From Lachnospiraceae bacterium (lineage in GTDB: Bacteria; Bacillota; Clostridia; Lachnospirales; Lachnospiraceae): a DNA stretch of 64,000 bases. The first letter of the stretch is position 1. Each line of letters begins with the position of its first letter. This document shows, piece by piece, positions 26,706 through 36,710 of this stretch. The DNA is taken from assembly GCA_910574285.1 (NCBI GenBank), contig CAJTAL010000011.1, forward strand, positions 1 through 64,000. The letters run 5' to 3'. The notes beneath the pieces are model-generated. The model saw nothing but the letters and a program-made list of their open reading frames with translations. It had not been told where the DNA came from and made no database searches. A program made the position numbers and the translations under genes.

Positions 26706-27941
26706 ATGCAGATATCAGAATTACAGATCAGCCAGGTAAACAAGCAGATAAAGGCTCTCATAAAAGCGGGAAGCTTCTACGGCAGGAAACTGGAAGATGC
26801 AGGTATTCAAAGCGTCTCCTCTCAGGAAGATTTTGAAAAGCTCCCCTTTTCTGAGAAGAACGACTTAAGGGAAGCTTATCCCCTTGGACTCATGACCGCC
26901 CCGGAGGAAGATATCGTAAGGATCCACTCTTCCTCCGGCACCACCGGACTCCCGGTGATTATCCCCTATACGGCCAAGGATGTGGAAGACTGGGCGGTTA
27001 TGTTCGCCCGCTGTTACGAGACGGCAGGCATCACCAATAAGGACCGTATCCAGATCACACCGGGATATGGACTCTGGACGGCAGGCATCGGTTTTCAGGC
27101 AGGCGCCGAGAAGCTTGGCGCCATGGTAATCCCTATGGGGCCTGGAAACACAGACAAACAATTACAGATGATGACGGATATGAAGAGCACCGTAATCTGC
27201 GCGACATCTTCTTATGCCCTGCTCCTTGCAGAAGAGATTGAAAAGCGCGGAATCAAGGATAAGATCTGCCTGAAGAAAGGCGTGATCGGTTCCGAACGCT
27301 GGGGAGAGAAGATGCGTCAGAGAATCCGGGATGAACTGGGAATCGAACTCTACGATATCTACGGACTCACTGAAGTCTACGGTCCAGGAATCGGCATCAA
27401 CTGCAGTTATGAGACGGGTATGCATTACTGGGACGATTATCTCTATATTGAGATCGTCGACCCTGTCACGCTAAAGCCCGTACCCGACGGTGAACTCGGT
27501 GAGATCGTGATCACGACACTTGTCAAAGAAGGGGCGCCTCTGATCCGTTACAGGACGCACGACCTGTCCCGTATCATCCCGGGCGTCTGCCCCTGCGGAA
27601 GCAGATTCCCGCGCCTGGACATTATTATGGGCAGAACCGACGATATGATGAAGATAAAGGGCGTCAACGTATTCCCAAGCCAGATCGAAGAGATACTCCG
27701 GGAATTTCCGGAGGTTTCCAGCGAATATCAGATCCGCATCTCTCATCTGGACGGAAGGGATACGATGCGTCTCTATGTCGAAACCAACGGACGCGTGGAC
27801 TTCCTTGACCTGGCAAAACGTATCGCCGGCACAGTCAAGAGCCGTATCGGGTTCACACCGCTTGTCAAAGTAGTCGAATTAGGCCTCCTTCCACGGAGCG
27901 AAAAGAAATCCAAACGAGTAATCGACGAAAGATATGAGTAA
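26706..27941 (+). CDS. paaK: Phenylacetate-CoA ligase
   Basis: 411 residues of the ANL superfamily: HSSSGTTGLPVIIPYT (AMP-binding loop), YDIYGLTEVYGPG, RYRTHDLSRI, and GRTDDMMKIKGVNVFPSQIE. In a fermenter with IorAB it can run in the ATP-forming direction, giving arylacetate and ATP from arylacetyl-CoA. Follows iorB after 160 bp of repeats. RBS AAAGGA. Confidence 0.93.
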   Translation: MQISELQISQVNKQIKALIKAGSFYGRKLEDAGIQSVSSQEDFEKLPFSEKNDLREAYPLGLMTAPEEDIVRIHSSSGTTGLPVIIPYTAKDVEDWAVMFARCYETAGITNKDRIQITPGYGLWTAGIGFQAGAEKLGAMVIPMGPGNTDKQLQMMTDMKSTVICATSSYALLLAEEIEKRGIKDKICLKKGVIGSERWGEKMRQRIRDELGIELYDIYGLTEVYGPGIGINCSYETGMHYWDDYLYIEIVDPVTLKPVPDGELGEIVITTLVKEGAPLIRYRTHDLSRIIPGVCPCGSRFPRLDIIMGRTDDMMKIKGVNVFPSQIEEILREFPEVSSEYQIRISHLDGRDTMRLYVETNGRVDFLDLAKRIAGTVKSRIGFTPLVKVVELGLLPRSEKKSKRVIDERYE

Positions 27942-27955
27942 TAAAAGCAAGTAAT

Positions 27956-28009
27956 AAAAACGCCGGAAGTCAATCTGCCTGTATGTTCACGGCAGATTGA
28001 CTTCCGGCG
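27956..28009 (-). terminator. Strong terminator between paaK and prfA
   Basis: A perfect 19-bp stem (CGCCGGAAGTCAATCTGCC and complement) around an 11-nt loop, with five T on the minus-strand side. It ends prfA-side transcription and may also stop paaK. A perfect 16-bp palindrome, GCTGTACCGGTACAGC, follows at 28012-28027. Confidence 0.9.
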
Positions 28010-28033
28010 CTGCTGTACCGGTACAGCACTGTA

Positions 28034-29107
28034 TTAATCCTCATTCATGTTCGCAAGCTTCGCGCTTTGATCCGCCGCAATACATGCGTCAATAATCTCC
28101 TGGATATCCCCGTTCATGATCTTATCCAATTTATAAAGCGTCAGGCCGATTCGATGGTCTGTCACGCGGCCCTGGGGAAAATTATAAGTACGGATCTTCT
28201 CAGAACGGTCTCCCGTCCCGATCTGGCTCTTTCTCGCCTCGGCTTCGGCGTCATGCTGCTTCTGGCACTCGATATCATACAGCTTGGCGCGCAGCAGCGC
28301 AAACGCCTTTTCCTTATTCTGAAGCTGCGACTTCTCTGTCTGGCTGTAGATTACGATTCCCGTCGGATAATGGGTCAGGCGGACTGCGGAATCCGTGGTA
28401 TTTACGCACTGACCGCCGTTTCCGGAAGCCCTCATGACATCGATCCTGATATCCTTCTCGTCAATCTGGACATCTACTTCCTCCGCCTCCGGAATCACAG
28501 CCACCGTGATTGTCGACGTATGGATCCGTCCTCCGGATTCTGTCTCAGGTACACGCTGTACACGATGTACGCCGGATTCATACTTCATCACAGAATACGC
28601 GCCGCTTCCGTTGATCATGAAGGTAACGTTCTTCATACCGCCGATGCCGATCTCTTCGCACTCCACCAGCTCAACCTTCCATCTCCTGCTCTCTGCATAA
28701 TGCAGATACATGCGATAGATCTCCGCGGCAAATAATGCTGCCTCGTCTCCGCCTGCGCCCGCACGGATCTCCACGATAACATTCTTATCGTCGTTCGGGT
28801 CCTTCGGAAGCAGAAGGATCTTAAGTTCCTTCTCCAATTCTTCCGTCCTTGCCCTGGAGTCACTCAATTCCTCCTTCGCAAGCTCTCGCATCTCCTCGTC
28901 CGATTCTTCCTCTAACATCTGAAGACTGTCCTCTATCGTCTGCTTACATGTCTTATACTCTTTATATGCCTCCACGATGGGGGACAGATCATTCTGCTCT
29001 TTCATAAGTTTCCGGAACCTTGCCTGGTCGTTCGCCACATCCGGTTCCTGCAGCTCGCTCAATATCTCCTCCATCCGAATCAGCAGATCTTCTAATCTGT
29101 CAAACAT
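28034..29107 (-). CDS. prfA: Peptide chain release factor 1
   Basis: 357 residues with the peptidyl-tRNA hydrolysis motif GGQ in [16 protein letters not shown], and the RF1-type domain 2. Terminates translation at UAA and UAG. RBS AGGAGG lies 7 nt before ATG at 29107. Followed downstream on the chromosome by prmC, whose product methylates its GGQ glutamine. Confidence 0.97.
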   Translation of the reverse strand: MFDRLEDLLIRMEEILSELQEPDVANDQARFRKLMKEQNDLSPIVEAYKEYKTCKQTIEDSLQMLEEESDEEMRELAKEELSDSRARTEELEKELKILLLPKDPNDDKNVIVEIRAGAGGDEAALFAAEIYRMYLHYAESRRWKVELVECEEIGIGGMKNVTFMINGSGAYSVMKYESGVHRVQRVPETESGGRIHTSTITVAVIPEAEEVDVQIDEKDIRIDVMRASGNGGQCVNTTDSAVRLTHYPTGIVIYSQTEKSQLQNKEKAFALLRAKLYDIECQKQHDAEAEARKSQIGTGDRSEKIRTYNFPQGRVTDHRIGLTLYKLDKIMNGDIQEIIDACIAADQSAKLANMNED

Positions 29108-29174
29108 TGTTCATCCTCCTAGAATTATCTTATATACTGCGTTTCATATCTATATCTCTTACACAATACCACAT

Positions 29175-30074
29175 TCACATATTGTATCTGCCTATAACCA
29201 CACGGTCAAGACCCGGCAGATCTTTTTTTATCACGATATCACCATATCCATGGCTCTGCATCAGCTCCGCCACGTCTTTACCCTGATCATACCCAATCTC
29301 GAACAACAGATATCCTCCGTCTTCTATATGAAGAATACTTCCCTCAATAATTCTCCGGTAAAAGTAAAGCCCGTCCTCCCCGCCGTCCAGTGCAATCCGG
29401 GGATCATGGGCGCGTACCTCTTCCTGGAGCCTTTGAATCTCGGCAGTCCGTATATACGGAGGATTGGAAATGATCATGTCGTATCTCTTATCTAACACTT
29501 GTTCCGTCTCATCATACCCGGCCGGAACATCCCATTGATCAAACAAATCAGAGAGTACCCATCTTGCATCCACCCCCAGCCTGCCTGCGTTCTTCTTTGC
29601 GACGCAAAGCGCCTCACGTGAGACGTCGCATCCCGTACCTTCCGCCGGCGGATACATTTTTAAGATGCTGAGAAGAATACATCCCGATCCTGTGCACATA
29701 TCCAGAACCTTTATCTTTCTTCCTCCGAACGACTGTATCACCTTCAATGCTTCTTCCACCAGGGTTTCCGTATCCTGACGGGGGATCAGCACGTGCTCAT
29801 TTACAGAGAAGGGATAGCCCATGAATTCCTGTTCACCCGTTATATGCTGCAGAGGAATCCGCTTCCCGCGGGTCTCTATACATTCCAGATACTGCTTTGC
29901 CTGCCGTACATCCAAGATCCGATCCGGTTCGCCGTAATAGGCAGCCCTGCTGATACCGGCGGTATACTCCAGCAGATACCAGGCGTCCTGTGCCGCCTCC
30001 TCAATTCCTGCCGCTTTTAACAGTCGCGTTCCTTCTTCAATGATCTGCCGCAGTGTGAAAGTTCTCTGCTTCAT
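29175..30074 (-). CDS. prmC: Release-factor glutamine methyltransferase
   Basis: SAM site VLDMCTGSGCILLSI and the NPPY motif in MIISNPPYIRT mark PrmC/HemK, which methylates the Gln of the GGQ motif of RF1 and RF2. The start at 30074 (MKQRTF) has GGAGAG upstream; the in-frame codon at 30101 lacks a site. It begins within the end of the DUF1385 gene (38-bp overlap), so the two are coupled. Confidence 0.93.
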   Translation of the reverse strand: MKQRTFTLRQIIEEGTRLLKAAGIEEAAQDAWYLLEYTAGISRAAYYGEPDRILDVRQAKQYLECIETRGKRIPLQHITGEQEFMGYPFSVNEHVLIPRQDTETLVEEALKVIQSFGGRKIKVLDMCTGSGCILLSILKMYPPAEGTGCDVSREALCVAKKNAGRLGVDARWVLSDLFDQWDVPAGYDETEQVLDKRYDMIISNPPYIRTAEIQRLQEEVRAHDPRIALDGGEDGLYFYRRIIEGSILHIEDGGYLLFEIGYDQGKDVAELMQSHGYGDIVIKKDLPGLDRVVIGRYNM

Positions 30075-30972
30075 ACGCTCTCCAATCAAATACCGCCTCA
30101 ACAGCCTGGATCGCTACCTCAATCATGCTGTCATCCGGCTCTTTTGTCGTCAGTTTCTGAATCGCAAGCCCCGGCTTGCTGAAAAAGTTAACAATCGGAT
30201 TCTCACTGCGCCCCGCCAGCTTCAGGAACTCATAGGAAATCCCTGCGATCACCGGAAGCAGCACAATCCGGATCACGATCCGCATAAGCGGAGTCTCGGC
30301 TCTTACCAGAATCAGCATAATGATACTGATTGCAAGTACAAGAAACAGGAAACTGGTTCCGCATCTCTTGTGCTGCCTGGAACTGACTCTTACATTCTCC
30401 ACCGTCAGCGGCAGCCCATGCTCAATGCAGTTGATACACTTATGTTCCGCTCCGTGATACATGAAAGTTCTCTGGATATCACTAAGCCTCGAGATCAGCA
30501 ATACATACAAGATAAAGATACCGATCCGCACGAATCCCTCGATCACCGTCCGCACACCGTAAGACGAAATATACTGCTCCAACAGGGAGGACAGAAAATA
30601 CGGAAGCACCATGAAGATCGCAATCGCCATCACCATGGAGAACACCAGCGTCGCCCCCATCATCAGATTCTCTTTCTTCTCCTGCTTCGCCGCTTCCTTC
30701 TCTGTCATCTCTGCTTCTTCCTCTTCCTCGAAGAAGCTGGCCGAATAAGTCAGAGTTTTCATCCCCAATACCATAGAATCTATAAAATTAAAAACACCCC
30801 TGATAAACGGGATCTCTGTCAGCTTCTTCCACTTATGGACGATACTCTTATACGTCTCTTTCTGTACGATGATCTCACCGTCCGGCTTACGTACGGCAAC
30901 GGCATACTCATCTTTATGCTTCATCATGATCCCTTCTAACACTGCCTGGCCGCCTATGTTCGATGATTTCAT
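30037..30972 (-). CDS. DUF1385 membrane protein
   Basis: 311 residues: SNIGGQAVLEGIMMKHKDEY at the N terminus, a polar segment, then four or so membrane helices with the family motif YHGAEHKCINCIEHG and SSRQHKRCGTSFLFL. Function unknown; the His/Cys motif hints at metal binding. Its place between rpmE and prmC is a common arrangement in Firmicutes. Confidence 0.9.
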   Translation of the reverse strand: MKSSNIGGQAVLEGIMMKHKDEYAVAVRKPDGEIIVQKETYKSIVHKWKKLTEIPFIRGVFNFIDSMVLGMKTLTYSASFFEEEEEAEMTEKEAAKQEKKENLMMGATLVFSMVMAIAIFMVLPYFLSSLLEQYISSYGVRTVIEGFVRIGIFILYVLLISRLSDIQRTFMYHGAEHKCINCIEHGLPLTVENVRVSSRQHKRCGTSFLFLVLAISIIMLILVRAETPLMRIVIRIVLLPVIAGISYEFLKLAGRSENPIVNFFSKPGLAIQKLTTKEPDDSMIEVAIQAVEAVFDWRAYEAENFHTAADH

Positions 30973-31042
30973 AATATATCTCCTTCTTTCCTTGCACTAC
31001 ACTTCTGTCTGTATCTTTTTCCTTCGGTTATTGTCTACGACA

Positions 31043-31073
31043 GAAAAGGGTTGAGATTATACAACCTCAACCC
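31043..31073 (-). terminator. Intrinsic terminator after rpmE
   Basis: Minus strand GGGTTGAG, a 10-nt loop, CTCAACCC, then TTTTCTG. Lies 15 bp beyond the rpmE stop. Confidence 0.75.
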
Positions 31074-31087
31074 GATACTTGTAAACT

Positions 31088-31291
31088 CTATTTACCCATT
31101 CCGTATTTCTTATTGAACTTATCAACACGGCCGCGAGCCTGAGCAGCTTTCTGCTGTCCGGTATAGAAAGGATGGCATTTGGAACAAATCTCCACGTGGA
31201 TATCTTCTTTCGTAGAACCTGTTACAAAAGTATTGCCACAGTTACAAGTTACAGTTGCCTGATGATATGCCGGATGTATTCCTTCTTTCAT
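31088..31291 (-). CDS. rpmE: 50S ribosomal protein L31, zinc-binding type
   Basis: 67 residues. Cysteines in TCNCGNTF and [11 protein letters not shown] form the zinc site of the C+ form of L31. The start is ATG at 31291, with GAGGTG 6 nt upstream; the GTG at 31300 is part of that site. Confidence 0.95.
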   Translation of the reverse strand: MKEGIHPAYHQATVTCNCGNTFVTGSTKEDIHVEICSKCHPFYTGQQKAAQARGRVDKFNKKYGMGK

Positions 31292-31387
31292 GATTTTCAC
31301 CTCTTCTTTATTTCGTCACATATGATGTGCAGTCAATATCCGTTTTCTAAACAGCGTTGTTATTGTACCATAAAAGCAGGATATTGT

Positions 31388-32725
31388 CTAGATGATTTTT
31401 GTCTTTTTTACCATTTGGATCAATTCCGTGTTGTTGCGGGTCCTGCTGAACATATTTAAAATATTCTCTACGGCTTCATCCGCCCGCATACCGTTCAGCG
31501 CGCGGCGCATAGAATCGACGGCTTCCTGCTCCTCCCTGGATAGGAGAAGATCTTCTCTCCTGGTTCCGGACTGAGGGATATCGATGGCAGGGAATACCCT
31601 CTTCTCGGATAATTTCCGGTCTAATACCAGTTCCATGTTGCCGGTTCCCTTGAACTCCTCATAGATTACATCGTCCATCTTACTTCCCGTATTCACCAGC
31701 GCGGTTGCCAGAATCGTGAGACTGCCGCCGCCGCGCATATTTCTCGCCGCGCCGAAGAACCTCTTGGGCATATGCAGCGCCGCCGGATCAAGACCGCCGG
31801 ACAATGTTCTTCCTGAAGGTGGAACGGTTAAGTTGTAAGCTCTCGCCAGACGCGTGATACTGTCTAACAGGATCATGACGTCCTTCTTATGTTCTACCAG
31901 ACGCTTCGCGCGTTCAATGACCATCTCTGACACGCGCTTGTGATGCTCCGGCAATTCGTCGAAAGTGGAATAGATGACCTCCACATTCTCTCCTTCTATG
32001 GTTTCCTTGATATCCGTTACTTCCTCCGGCCGTTCGTCAATCAGAAGAATCAGAAGATGTATCTCCGGATTATTCCTGCGTACTGATAACGCCACCTGCT
32101 TTAACAGGGTCGTCTTACCTGCTTTCGGAGGCGATACGATCATACCTCTCTGCCCCTTTCCGATAGGTGACAGCAAGTCGACGATCCGCATGGCCGTACT
32201 CGTCTTCCCGCACTCCATCCGCAGACGTTCGTCAGGGAATATCGGCGTCATATCTTCAAAATTCATTCTCCGCATAGCCTTCATCGGGTCTATGGAATTA
32301 ATCTTCGTCAGATACAGCAATGCGCTGAACTTTTCCTGCTGTGTCTTGATCCGCGTATGGCCTTCCAGAATATCACCCGTCTTAAGGTTGAACTTACGGA
32401 TCTGCGACGGCGACACATAGACGTCGCTTTCTCCCGGCAGATAATTATCGCTCCGGATAAACCCGTAACCGTCCGGGAGCACTTCTAATATTCCACATGC
32501 CGTAACTCCGCTGTCCAGCCTGTCTATATCGTGGATCTCTTTATCTCCCGTATTCGCAGACATTTCCTTTACCGCTTCTTTGGCCGCCTGCTTCTCTTTC
32601 TCATCTTCCTCCAACATACGCTCTACCAGTTCTGCTTTCTTTATTGCAGATATTCCTTTTAATCCTCTTGCCTTCGCAAGATCTCTGAGCGTAGCTAATG
32701 GCAATGACTCATACTTTTCTCTCAT
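31388..32725 (-). CDS. rho: Transcription termination factor Rho
   Basis: 445 residues: N-terminal Rho-N helices ([13 protein letters not shown]), a cold-shock-like RNA-binding domain ([21 protein letters not shown]), Walker [16 protein letters not shown], the [11 protein letters not shown] box and the secondary RNA site [16 protein letters not shown]. An RNA helicase that ends unneeded transcripts. Confidence 0.96.
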   Translation of the reverse strand: MREKYESLPLATLRDLAKARGLKGISAIKKAELVERMLEEDEKEKQAAKEAVKEMSANTGDKEIHDIDRLDSGVTACGILEVLPDGYGFIRSDNYLPGESDVYVSPSQIRKFNLKTGDILEGHTRIKTQQEKFSALLYLTKINSIDPMKAMRRMNFEDMTPIFPDERLRMECGKTSTAMRIVDLLSPIGKGQRGMIVSPPKAGKTTLLKQVALSVRRNNPEIHLLILLIDERPEEVTDIKETIEGENVEVIYSTFDELPEHHKRVSEMVIERAKRLVEHKKDVMILLDSITRLARAYNLTVPPSGRTLSGGLDPAALHMPKRFFGAARNMRGGGSLTILATALVNTGSKMDDVIYEEFKGTGNMELVLDRKLSEKRVFPAIDIPQSGTRREDLLLSREEQEAVDSMRRALNGMRADEAVENILNMFSRTRNNTELIQMVKKTKII

Positions 32726-33025
32726 TTTATAAAATGGTCCTTTCCTTTTTTTTCATAGCCAATACCCTTCATGTGCGTCATCTTGTCTCATTATTAACTT
32801 TTGCCTGTTTCCATATATACGAATGCTCAATATATATTCACTGGGATTTGAGGGGCCTGAATTGACCCAGTTGGAATTTGTCAGAAGCTATTATACTACA
32901 TCTGTTCAAAATTTAAAAGCCTTTTTATTGATTTGATGAAAGAAGAATGATATGATAATATTATTGTTCAAGGATTAACCATTCACTCATAGACAACGTG
33001 CGATCATTCATTGTGAGGAGACCAT
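32726..33025. other. Divergent intergenic region between rho and the YhcC-type gene
   Basis: No gene seen. On the minus strand a TATAAT box (32890-32895) with a weak -35 probably drives rho, leaving a leader of about 160 nt. On the plus strand a good promoter (32928-32956) drives the radical SAM gene. The rho leader shows no clear riboswitch fold. Confidence 0.5.
32928..32956 (+). promoter_or_regulatory. Promoter of the YhcC-type gene
   Basis: TTGATT and TATGAT with a 17-bp spacer, 69 bp before the start codon. Confidence 0.6.
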
Positions 33026-33949
33026 ATGGCTGTATATTGGGGTGAAAAGCGATATCATTCTCTGGATTATTATCTTCGGCAGACTTATCAGACGAAGATG
33101 TACAAGATCTCTCTTGACGGCGGCATGACATGTCCGAACCGCGACGGCACTCTCGGACATCAGGGATGTATCTTCTGCAGCGCGGGCGGCTCCGGTGATT
33201 TTGCCGCGGACCGTTCACTTTCCATTACGGAACAGATTGAACAGGGAAAATCCCAGGCTTCGTCAAAATATTCCGGCAATTCGTATATCGCATATTTTCA
33301 GGCGTATACGAACACTTACGCGCCTGTGCCCTATCTGCAGAAGATCTTTACCGAAGCCGTCCGCCACCCTGATATCCGGATTCTGGACATCGCCACAAGG
33401 CCGGATTGTCTCGGAGAAGATATTCTCGGGTTGCTGGCAGAGCTGAACCGGCAAAAGCCGGTGTGGGTCGAACTGGGACTGCAGACCATACATCCGCAAA
33501 GCGCTGATTTTATCCGGCGGGGTTATGAACTTCCTGTATTCGAACAGGCGGTCCGCGGACTCCGCGCGGCGAATATTCCGGTCATCGTCCATACGATCCT
33601 CGGACTTCCGGGGGAAGATACGGAACAGATGCTTGCTGCTGTCAGATATTTGAATACACAGGACATCCAGGGTGTAAAATTACAGTTACTGCATATATTA
33701 AAGGGTATCGGCCTGGCAGATTATTATCAGAGTTCCCCCTTCCCTCTGCCCGATATGGAAGAATATTTTGAAATCATCGGCAAGTGTCTCTGTATCCTTC
33801 GGCCCGACATCGTAATACACCGCCTGACAGGAGACGGCCCGAAGCCGCTGCTGATCGCGCCTCTATGGACCGGGAACAAACGCCGGGTACTCAACCGTCT
33901 TCAGGCCTACCTGAAAGCACATGATATCTGGCAGGGAAAGGAATTCTAA
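33026..33949 (+). CDS. YhcC-type radical SAM protein (TIGR01212 family)
   Basis: 307 residues. The N terminus reads YHSLDYYLRQTYQTKMYKI, then SLDGGMTCPNRDGTLGHQGC and IFC, in which the cysteines of the extended CX-C cluster bind the [4Fe-4S]. LGLPGED follows further on. A SAM-radical enzyme of unproven substrate; tRNA modification has been suggested for relatives. Followed after 7 bp by a DUF4364 gene. Confidence 0.9.
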   Translation: MAVYWGEKRYHSLDYYLRQTYQTKMYKISLDGGMTCPNRDGTLGHQGCIFCSAGGSGDFAADRSLSITEQIEQGKSQASSKYSGNSYIAYFQAYTNTYAPVPYLQKIFTEAVRHPDIRILDIATRPDCLGEDILGLLAELNRQKPVWVELGLQTIHPQSADFIRRGYELPVFEQAVRGLRAANIPVIVHTILGLPGEDTEQMLAAVRYLNTQDIQGVKLQLLHILKGIGLADYYQSSPFPLPDMEEYFEIIGKCLCILRPDIVIHRLTGDGPKPLLIAPLWTGNKRRVLNRLQAYLKAHDIWQGKEF

Positions 33950-33956
33950 TATAACT

Positions 33957-34472
33957 ATGGACACGACATTTAAACTATATAAATTAATTATTCTGTACAT
34001 ATTAAACAAGGTAGATTTCCCTTTGACTAATTCTCAGATCTCCGAATTTATATTGGAAGAAGGGTATACCACATATTTCAAACTGCAGCAGGCTATATCG
34101 GAACTGGTCGAATCAGGTTTCATAAGAGAAGAATCCACCCATAGCCGTACCTTCTATCATATCACGGAAGAAGGAGTTGAGACGATTTATTATTTTAAAA
34201 ATGACATCTCTCCCGCTATCCGGAAGGATATCCATACGTTTCTGGAGAAGAAAAAGTATGAATTAAAAAATGAAGTATCTGTCAAATCTGATTATTACCG
34301 TAATCCGAACATGGAATATTCCGTTAGATGCCAGGTCATCGAACAGCGGATGCCCCTGATCGACCTCACGGTGACGGCGCCGACCGAAGCTGAAGCAGAG
34401 ACGATCGCCAACAACTGGACCAAAAAGAACCAGGAAATATATGCCATGGTCATGACACAGCTTTTATCATGA
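33957..34472 (+). CDS. DUF4364 winged-helix protein
   Basis: 171 residues; the N-terminal 80 have the look of a PadR/MarR-like winged helix (KLIILYILNKVDFPLTNSQI, LQQAISELVESGFI). A family common in Lachnospiraceae, thought to be regulatory; no target known. ATG at 33957 is chosen because it begins just past the preceding stop; an in-frame start at 33921 overlaps that gene and is possible. Confidence 0.8.
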   Translation: MDTTFKLYKLIILYILNKVDFPLTNSQISEFILEEGYTTYFKLQQAISELVESGFIREESTHSRTFYHITEEGVETIYYFKNDISPAIRKDIHTFLEKKKYELKNEVSVKSDYYRNPNMEYSVRCQVIEQRMPLIDLTVTAPTEAEAETIANNWTKKNQEIYAMVMTQLLS

Positions 34473-34554
34473 CCGAAAGAGTATACTCTCTCTCAAATCC
34501 AGGCGCAAGGCAGGATTTAAGAATGTATCAAACAAAAAAGGAGATATAAAAATC

Positions 34555-35106
34555 ATGAAAACCAAAAAAGTACTCGATCTGTACGTCAGTTTCTTTAAGA
34601 TCGGCGGACTTACTTTCGGCGGCGGACTGGCCATGCTGCCTATGCTGCAGCGGGAAGTCGTGCAGAAGCATCATTGGTGCACAGAGGAAGAGCTGCTGGA
34701 TATCTATGCCATCGGGCAATGCACTCCCGGAATTATCGCCGTCAATACCGCGACCTATGTGGGCTACCAGCAGGCCGGCTTTCTCGGCAGTGTATCCGGA
34801 ACCCTGGGGATGATATCCCCCTCTCTGATCATCATCTGTCTGGTTGCTTCCATCCTCCAGAATTTCATCCATATGCCCGTCGTACTCCATGCGCTGGCAG
34901 GAATCCGGATCGTAGTCTGCGCCCTGATGCTGAATACAGTCTTTACCATGGCAAAGAAAGGGATCATTGATAAACTGGGAGCCGCCGTCTTCCTGATTGC
35001 TTTCGTCCTGGCCTGCTTTACTCCGGTTCCGACGGCCCTGGTCATCATCCTTGCCGGGCTTACCGGAATTATCGCAAAGCATTTTGAAAGGAGGCGTGCG
35101 GCATGA
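34555..35106 (+). CDS. Chromate transporter half, first subunit (CHR family)
   Basis: 183 residues, six or so membrane segments, with FKIGGLTFGGGLAMLPML and GQCTPGIIAVNTATYVGY, the paired motifs of short-chain CHR proteins. Two such halves are usually needed. RBS AAGGAG. Overlaps the next gene by an ATGA. Actual ion may be chromate, sulfate or another anion. Confidence 0.88.
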   Translation: MKTKKVLDLYVSFFKIGGLTFGGGLAMLPMLQREVVQKHHWCTEEELLDIYAIGQCTPGIIAVNTATYVGYQQAGFLGSVSGTLGMISPSLIIICLVASILQNFIHMPVVLHALAGIRIVVCALMLNTVFTMAKKGIIDKLGAAVFLIAFVLACFTPVPTALVIILAGLTGIIAKHFERRRAA

Positions 35107-35657
35107 TCTATCTGATCCTTGCATATGAATTCTTCAAGATCGGCCTCTTCTCTATCGGAGGCGGCATGGCGACGCTGCCGTTTCTCATGGACCTGACCAG
35201 AAAATACGACTGGTTTACCGTAAGCGAGCTCACCAACATGGTAGCCATCAGTGAGAGTACTCCCGGACCTGTGGGAATCAACATGGCAACCTATGCCGGA
35301 TATAACGCGGCCGGCATCCTCGGGGCAATCGTGGCAACCATATCACTTACCGCCCCTGCCTGGATCATTATTATCATGATTGCGAAGTTTCTGGAGAATT
35401 TCAGCGAAAATGCCAATGTGAAAGCGGCTTTCTATGGTATCCGCCCGGCAGTCGCCGCCCTGATCGGATATGCGGTATGGGAACTGCTTAAGATTGCCCT
35501 CGTATCAGCCGCGGAAGGAAAAATGGAGATTAATCTGATCAATGCCGCAGTCTGTATCGTAACTTTCGCCCTTCTGCAGATTAAGAAACTCGGAAAACTG
35601 CACCCCTTGGTATGGATCGCCGCGGGCGCCTGCATAGGGATTGTGCTTAAGATGTGA
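35103..35657 (+). CDS. Chromate transporter half, second subunit (CHR family)
   Basis: 184 residues repeating the pattern: FKIGLFSIGGGMATLPFLMD and SESTPGPVGINMATYAGY. Starts in an ATGA overlap with the first subunit, so they are made together and presumably form a heterodimer in the membrane. A terminator follows. Confidence 0.88.
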   Translation: MIYLILAYEFFKIGLFSIGGGMATLPFLMDLTRKYDWFTVSELTNMVAISESTPGPVGINMATYAGYNAAGILGAIVATISLTAPAWIIIIMIAKFLENFSENANVKAAFYGIRPAVAALIGYAVWELLKIALVSAAEGKMEINLINAAVCIVTFALLQIKKLGKLHPLVWIAAGACIGIVLKM

Positions 35658-35670
35658 TGTATAACTATAA

Positions 35671-35714
35671 GGGGATGCCGGAAACTGCACAACCATTTCC
35701 GGCATCCCTTTTCG
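35671..35714 (+). terminator. Intrinsic terminator after the chromate transporter
   Basis: GGGATGCCGGAAA and its complement around an 11-nt loop, followed by TTTTCGTTG. May also act on the opposing fragment downstream. Confidence 0.85.
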
Positions 35715-35733
35715 TTGCTTATTCTGTAAATAT

Positions 35734-36163
35734 CTATTTTTCCTGTTCGCAGACCACCTTACATCTTTTTTTATAACAAGCAATTCCATACTTGTATATC
35801 GTTTGCACTTCTTCTTTCTTAAGTATCTCCGTATAGCCAGTCTTATCAATCTGCTTCATGGCCTCATTGCAAGCCGTATCGTAGGAACCTTTTTCAGCAT
35901 ACTTCACCTCAATAATACATCCAGTTTTCTCAGAAGGAATAATAATCTGTATATCTACATAACCGATTCCCGATTCAGAATTAGATTTTACGATCCAATT
36001 CCCCTGAGCTTTTAACAGACCAAGCAACATACCATGGTAAAAGTTTTCTTTCATATCTTTCCTGACACAAGTGTCCCGGATGCTGATGGAATCATTCATA
36101 AATTCATTCAATATTGTCTGCACGTTTTTGGCTTCGCCATTTTTGACCGCATTACAAAAACTG
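35734..36163 (-). pseudogene. C-terminal fragment of an AAA-ATPase/PD-(D/E)XK family protein
   Basis: About 140 residues homologous to the end of the larger gene at 59755-61503: SISIRDTCVRKDMKENFYHG, GYVDIQII, IIEVKYAEKGSYDTACNEA and YGIACYKKRCKVV. The nuclease residues (D of VDIQI, E and K of EVK) remain, but the ATPase portion is missing. The open frame runs on antisense to an AraC fragment, so the true gene has lost its 5' part. Confidence 0.75.
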
Positions 36164-36164
36164 C

Positions 36165-36480
36165 CCCAACGTTTACGATCATGTTCTTTCCTACATTGAC
36201 GCACATATTCAGGAAAAGATTACGCTTACAGACCTTGCCGCCCTTGCCGGATACAGCCCCTTTTATTTCAGCAGGCTTTTTTCTGATATGATCGGAATAC
36301 CTGTAACAAATTACATCCGAATCCGAAAGCTGCAGCATGCAATGGTCTCTCTGCTTGAGGGCAAAAAGGTTCTGGAAGTATCTCTGATGTATTGATTCCC
36401 ATGAAGACTTTACGCGATCTTTTACTCAATTATTCGGTTCTACGCCAAGAACAATCCGGAAGCATCCAGATCAGAGATAA
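36165..36480 (+). pseudogene. AraC-family regulator remnant, frameshifted
   Basis: Encodes VLSYIDAHIQEKITLTDLAA, then AGYSPFYFSRLFSDMIG and NYIRIRKLQHAM, a clear AraC helix-turn-helix, to SLMY and a stop. The homology resumes one frame over with DSHEDFTRSFTQLFGSTPR, about five bases having been lost between. No N-terminal domain is present. Confidence 0.75.
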
Positions 36481-36710
36481 CGGACGGGGAATTTCCCTGA
36501 CTGGCGATGAACATCCGGATAATCATACTCTGCAAAAAACACTTCAGTATTTTTCTTGCGCACTTAACACGGATATGCTAAAATCAACGTAAAAATCCCC
36601 CCTTGTTTCGTCTGACAAAGGTAAAACAAGGAAAAATTCATAGTATCTGAACGTTTGACAGGTAAAAAATCTGAAAATATAGACAAAGCAGAGGACTTAA
36701 ATTTTCAATT

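Noticed and set aside
30040-30939. 299-codon plus-strand frame opposite the DUF1385 gene
   Set aside because: His- and Arg-rich, no motif, fully antisense to a conserved gene.
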